This document shows, in pieces, positions 15,496 to 15,912 of a stretch of 15,912 nt of DNA. The stretch's first letter is position 1. Every line of letters starts with the position of its first letter. The position numbers were made by a program, and so were the translations under genes. The stretch is from Cerrena zonata (taxonomy: Eukaryota > Basidiomycota > Agaricomycetes > Polyporales > Cerrenaceae). The notes under the pieces are model-generated. The model had not been told where the DNA came from, did no database searches, and saw only the letters and a program-made list of their open reading frames with translations. The stretch is from the NCBI GenBank assembly GCA_038087015.1, contig JASBNA010000166.1, positions 1 through 15,912 on the forward strand. Reading direction: 5' to 3'.

Positions 15496-15912
15496 ATGGC
15501 CCCTTCAAAAGCTCCAGAGGCTGCAGTAAAGAACGAGCCAACCAGCAATGAACCAGAAGCTTCCAAGGCTAACCAAAAGAAGAAGCAAGAAGAAGAACTC
15601 TCTGAAGAAGATCAACGCTTGAAAGATGATTTAGAATTATTAGTTGAAAGATTAAACGAACCAAATCAATCAATTGACTTGTATAATGAATATTTGAACA
15701 CTTTAAAGACACATATCAAGGAATCGACTACTTCGATGACTGCGGTTCCAAAACCATTAAAATTTTTGAGACCTCATTATCCTTTAATTTCTGAATTATA
15801 TGATAATTGGGTAAATAAGTATTCTAGTAACAATGAAATAGTGATCAAATTAGCAGATATATTATCCGTATTGGCAATGACTTATTCTGATGAAGGTAAA
15901 CTAGAATGTTTA
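15496..15912 (+). CDS. RPN1: 26S proteasome regulatory subunit Rpn1 (5' part, runs off the window)
   Basis: Rpn1 is the large non-ATPase scaffold of the proteasome 19S base. It binds ubiquitin-like shuttle proteins and the deubiquitinase Ubp6. The 139 visible residues start at ATG 15496 with a charged, disordered leader (KKKQEEE). Conserved blocks follow: [40 protein letters not shown] and [17 protein letters not shown]. These match yeast Rpn1 closely ([50 protein letters not shown]). The frame is open to the last base. The toroidal PC repeats lie beyond the window. It is divergent from the ECM25-like gene. An Rpn4-like site upstream suggests co-regulation with other proteasome genes. Confidence 0.96.
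   Translation, partial: MAPSKAPEAAVKNEPTSNEPEASKANQKKKQEEELSEEDQRLKDDLELLVERLNEPNQSIDLYNEYLNTLKTHIKESTTSMTAVPKPLKFLRPHYPLISELYDNWVNKYSSNNEIVIKLADILSVLAMTYSDEGKLECL

Overview
The window is nuclear DNA of a budding yeast, most likely of the CUG-Ser1 ("CTG") clade that includes Candida, Lodderomyces, Scheffersomyces and Debaryomyces. It is AT-rich and gene-dense. All long genes appear intronless, and the intergenic DNA carries poly(dA:dT) tracts. The gene content (RBF1, STP2-type, SPE4, RMP1, ACL4, RPN1) fits these yeasts. In SPE4 a CTG codon falls where relatives have Thr or Ser, which supports CUG=Ser decoding. The species cannot be fixed from the sequence alone.

Layout, left to right. The 3' end of an unidentified gene (1-129, +) converges on ACL4 (277-1489, -), the TPR chaperone of ribosomal protein L4. 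ACL4 is broken here by five single-base frameshifts, all of the same sign. A poly-T/poly-A promoter of about 210 bp separates ACL4 from the divergent RMP1 (1700-2425, +), an RNase MRP subunit. RMP1 converges on an STP2-like amino-acid-sensing zinc-finger factor (2705-4414, -). About 0.9 kb of CT-rich and then GC-rich DNA follows, then a Zn2Cys6 transcription factor (5310-7463, -). A 1-kb divergent region with tandem repeats and two upstream ORFs leads into SPE4, spermine synthase (8490-9416, +). A possible 46-residue ORF lies just after it on the opposite strand.

About 0.85 kb of minisatellite-like promoter DNA with an RPG-box-like site precedes RBF1 (10438-12042, +), a Gln/His-rich FAR1/WRKY-GCM1-type DNA-binding protein. 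RBF1 converges on an ECM25-like CRAL-TRIO/RhoGAP-like protein (12464-14338, -). A 1.16-kb divergent region holds a perfect 15-bp hairpin and an Rpn4-like site. It leads to the start of RPN1 (15496 to the window end, +), a scaffold subunit of the proteasome cap.

The genes do not form one pathway; this is ordinary yeast gene order with a bias toward regulators (three transcription factors) and housekeeping assembly factors (Acl4, Rmp1, Rpn1). I found no tRNA, rRNA, transposon, CRISPR or clearly novel multi-gene system. The observations most worth a second look are the clustered same-sign frameshifts in ACL4, the altered glycine motif of Spe4 with uORFs ahead of it, possible RBF1 self-regulation, and the hairpin upstream of RPN1.
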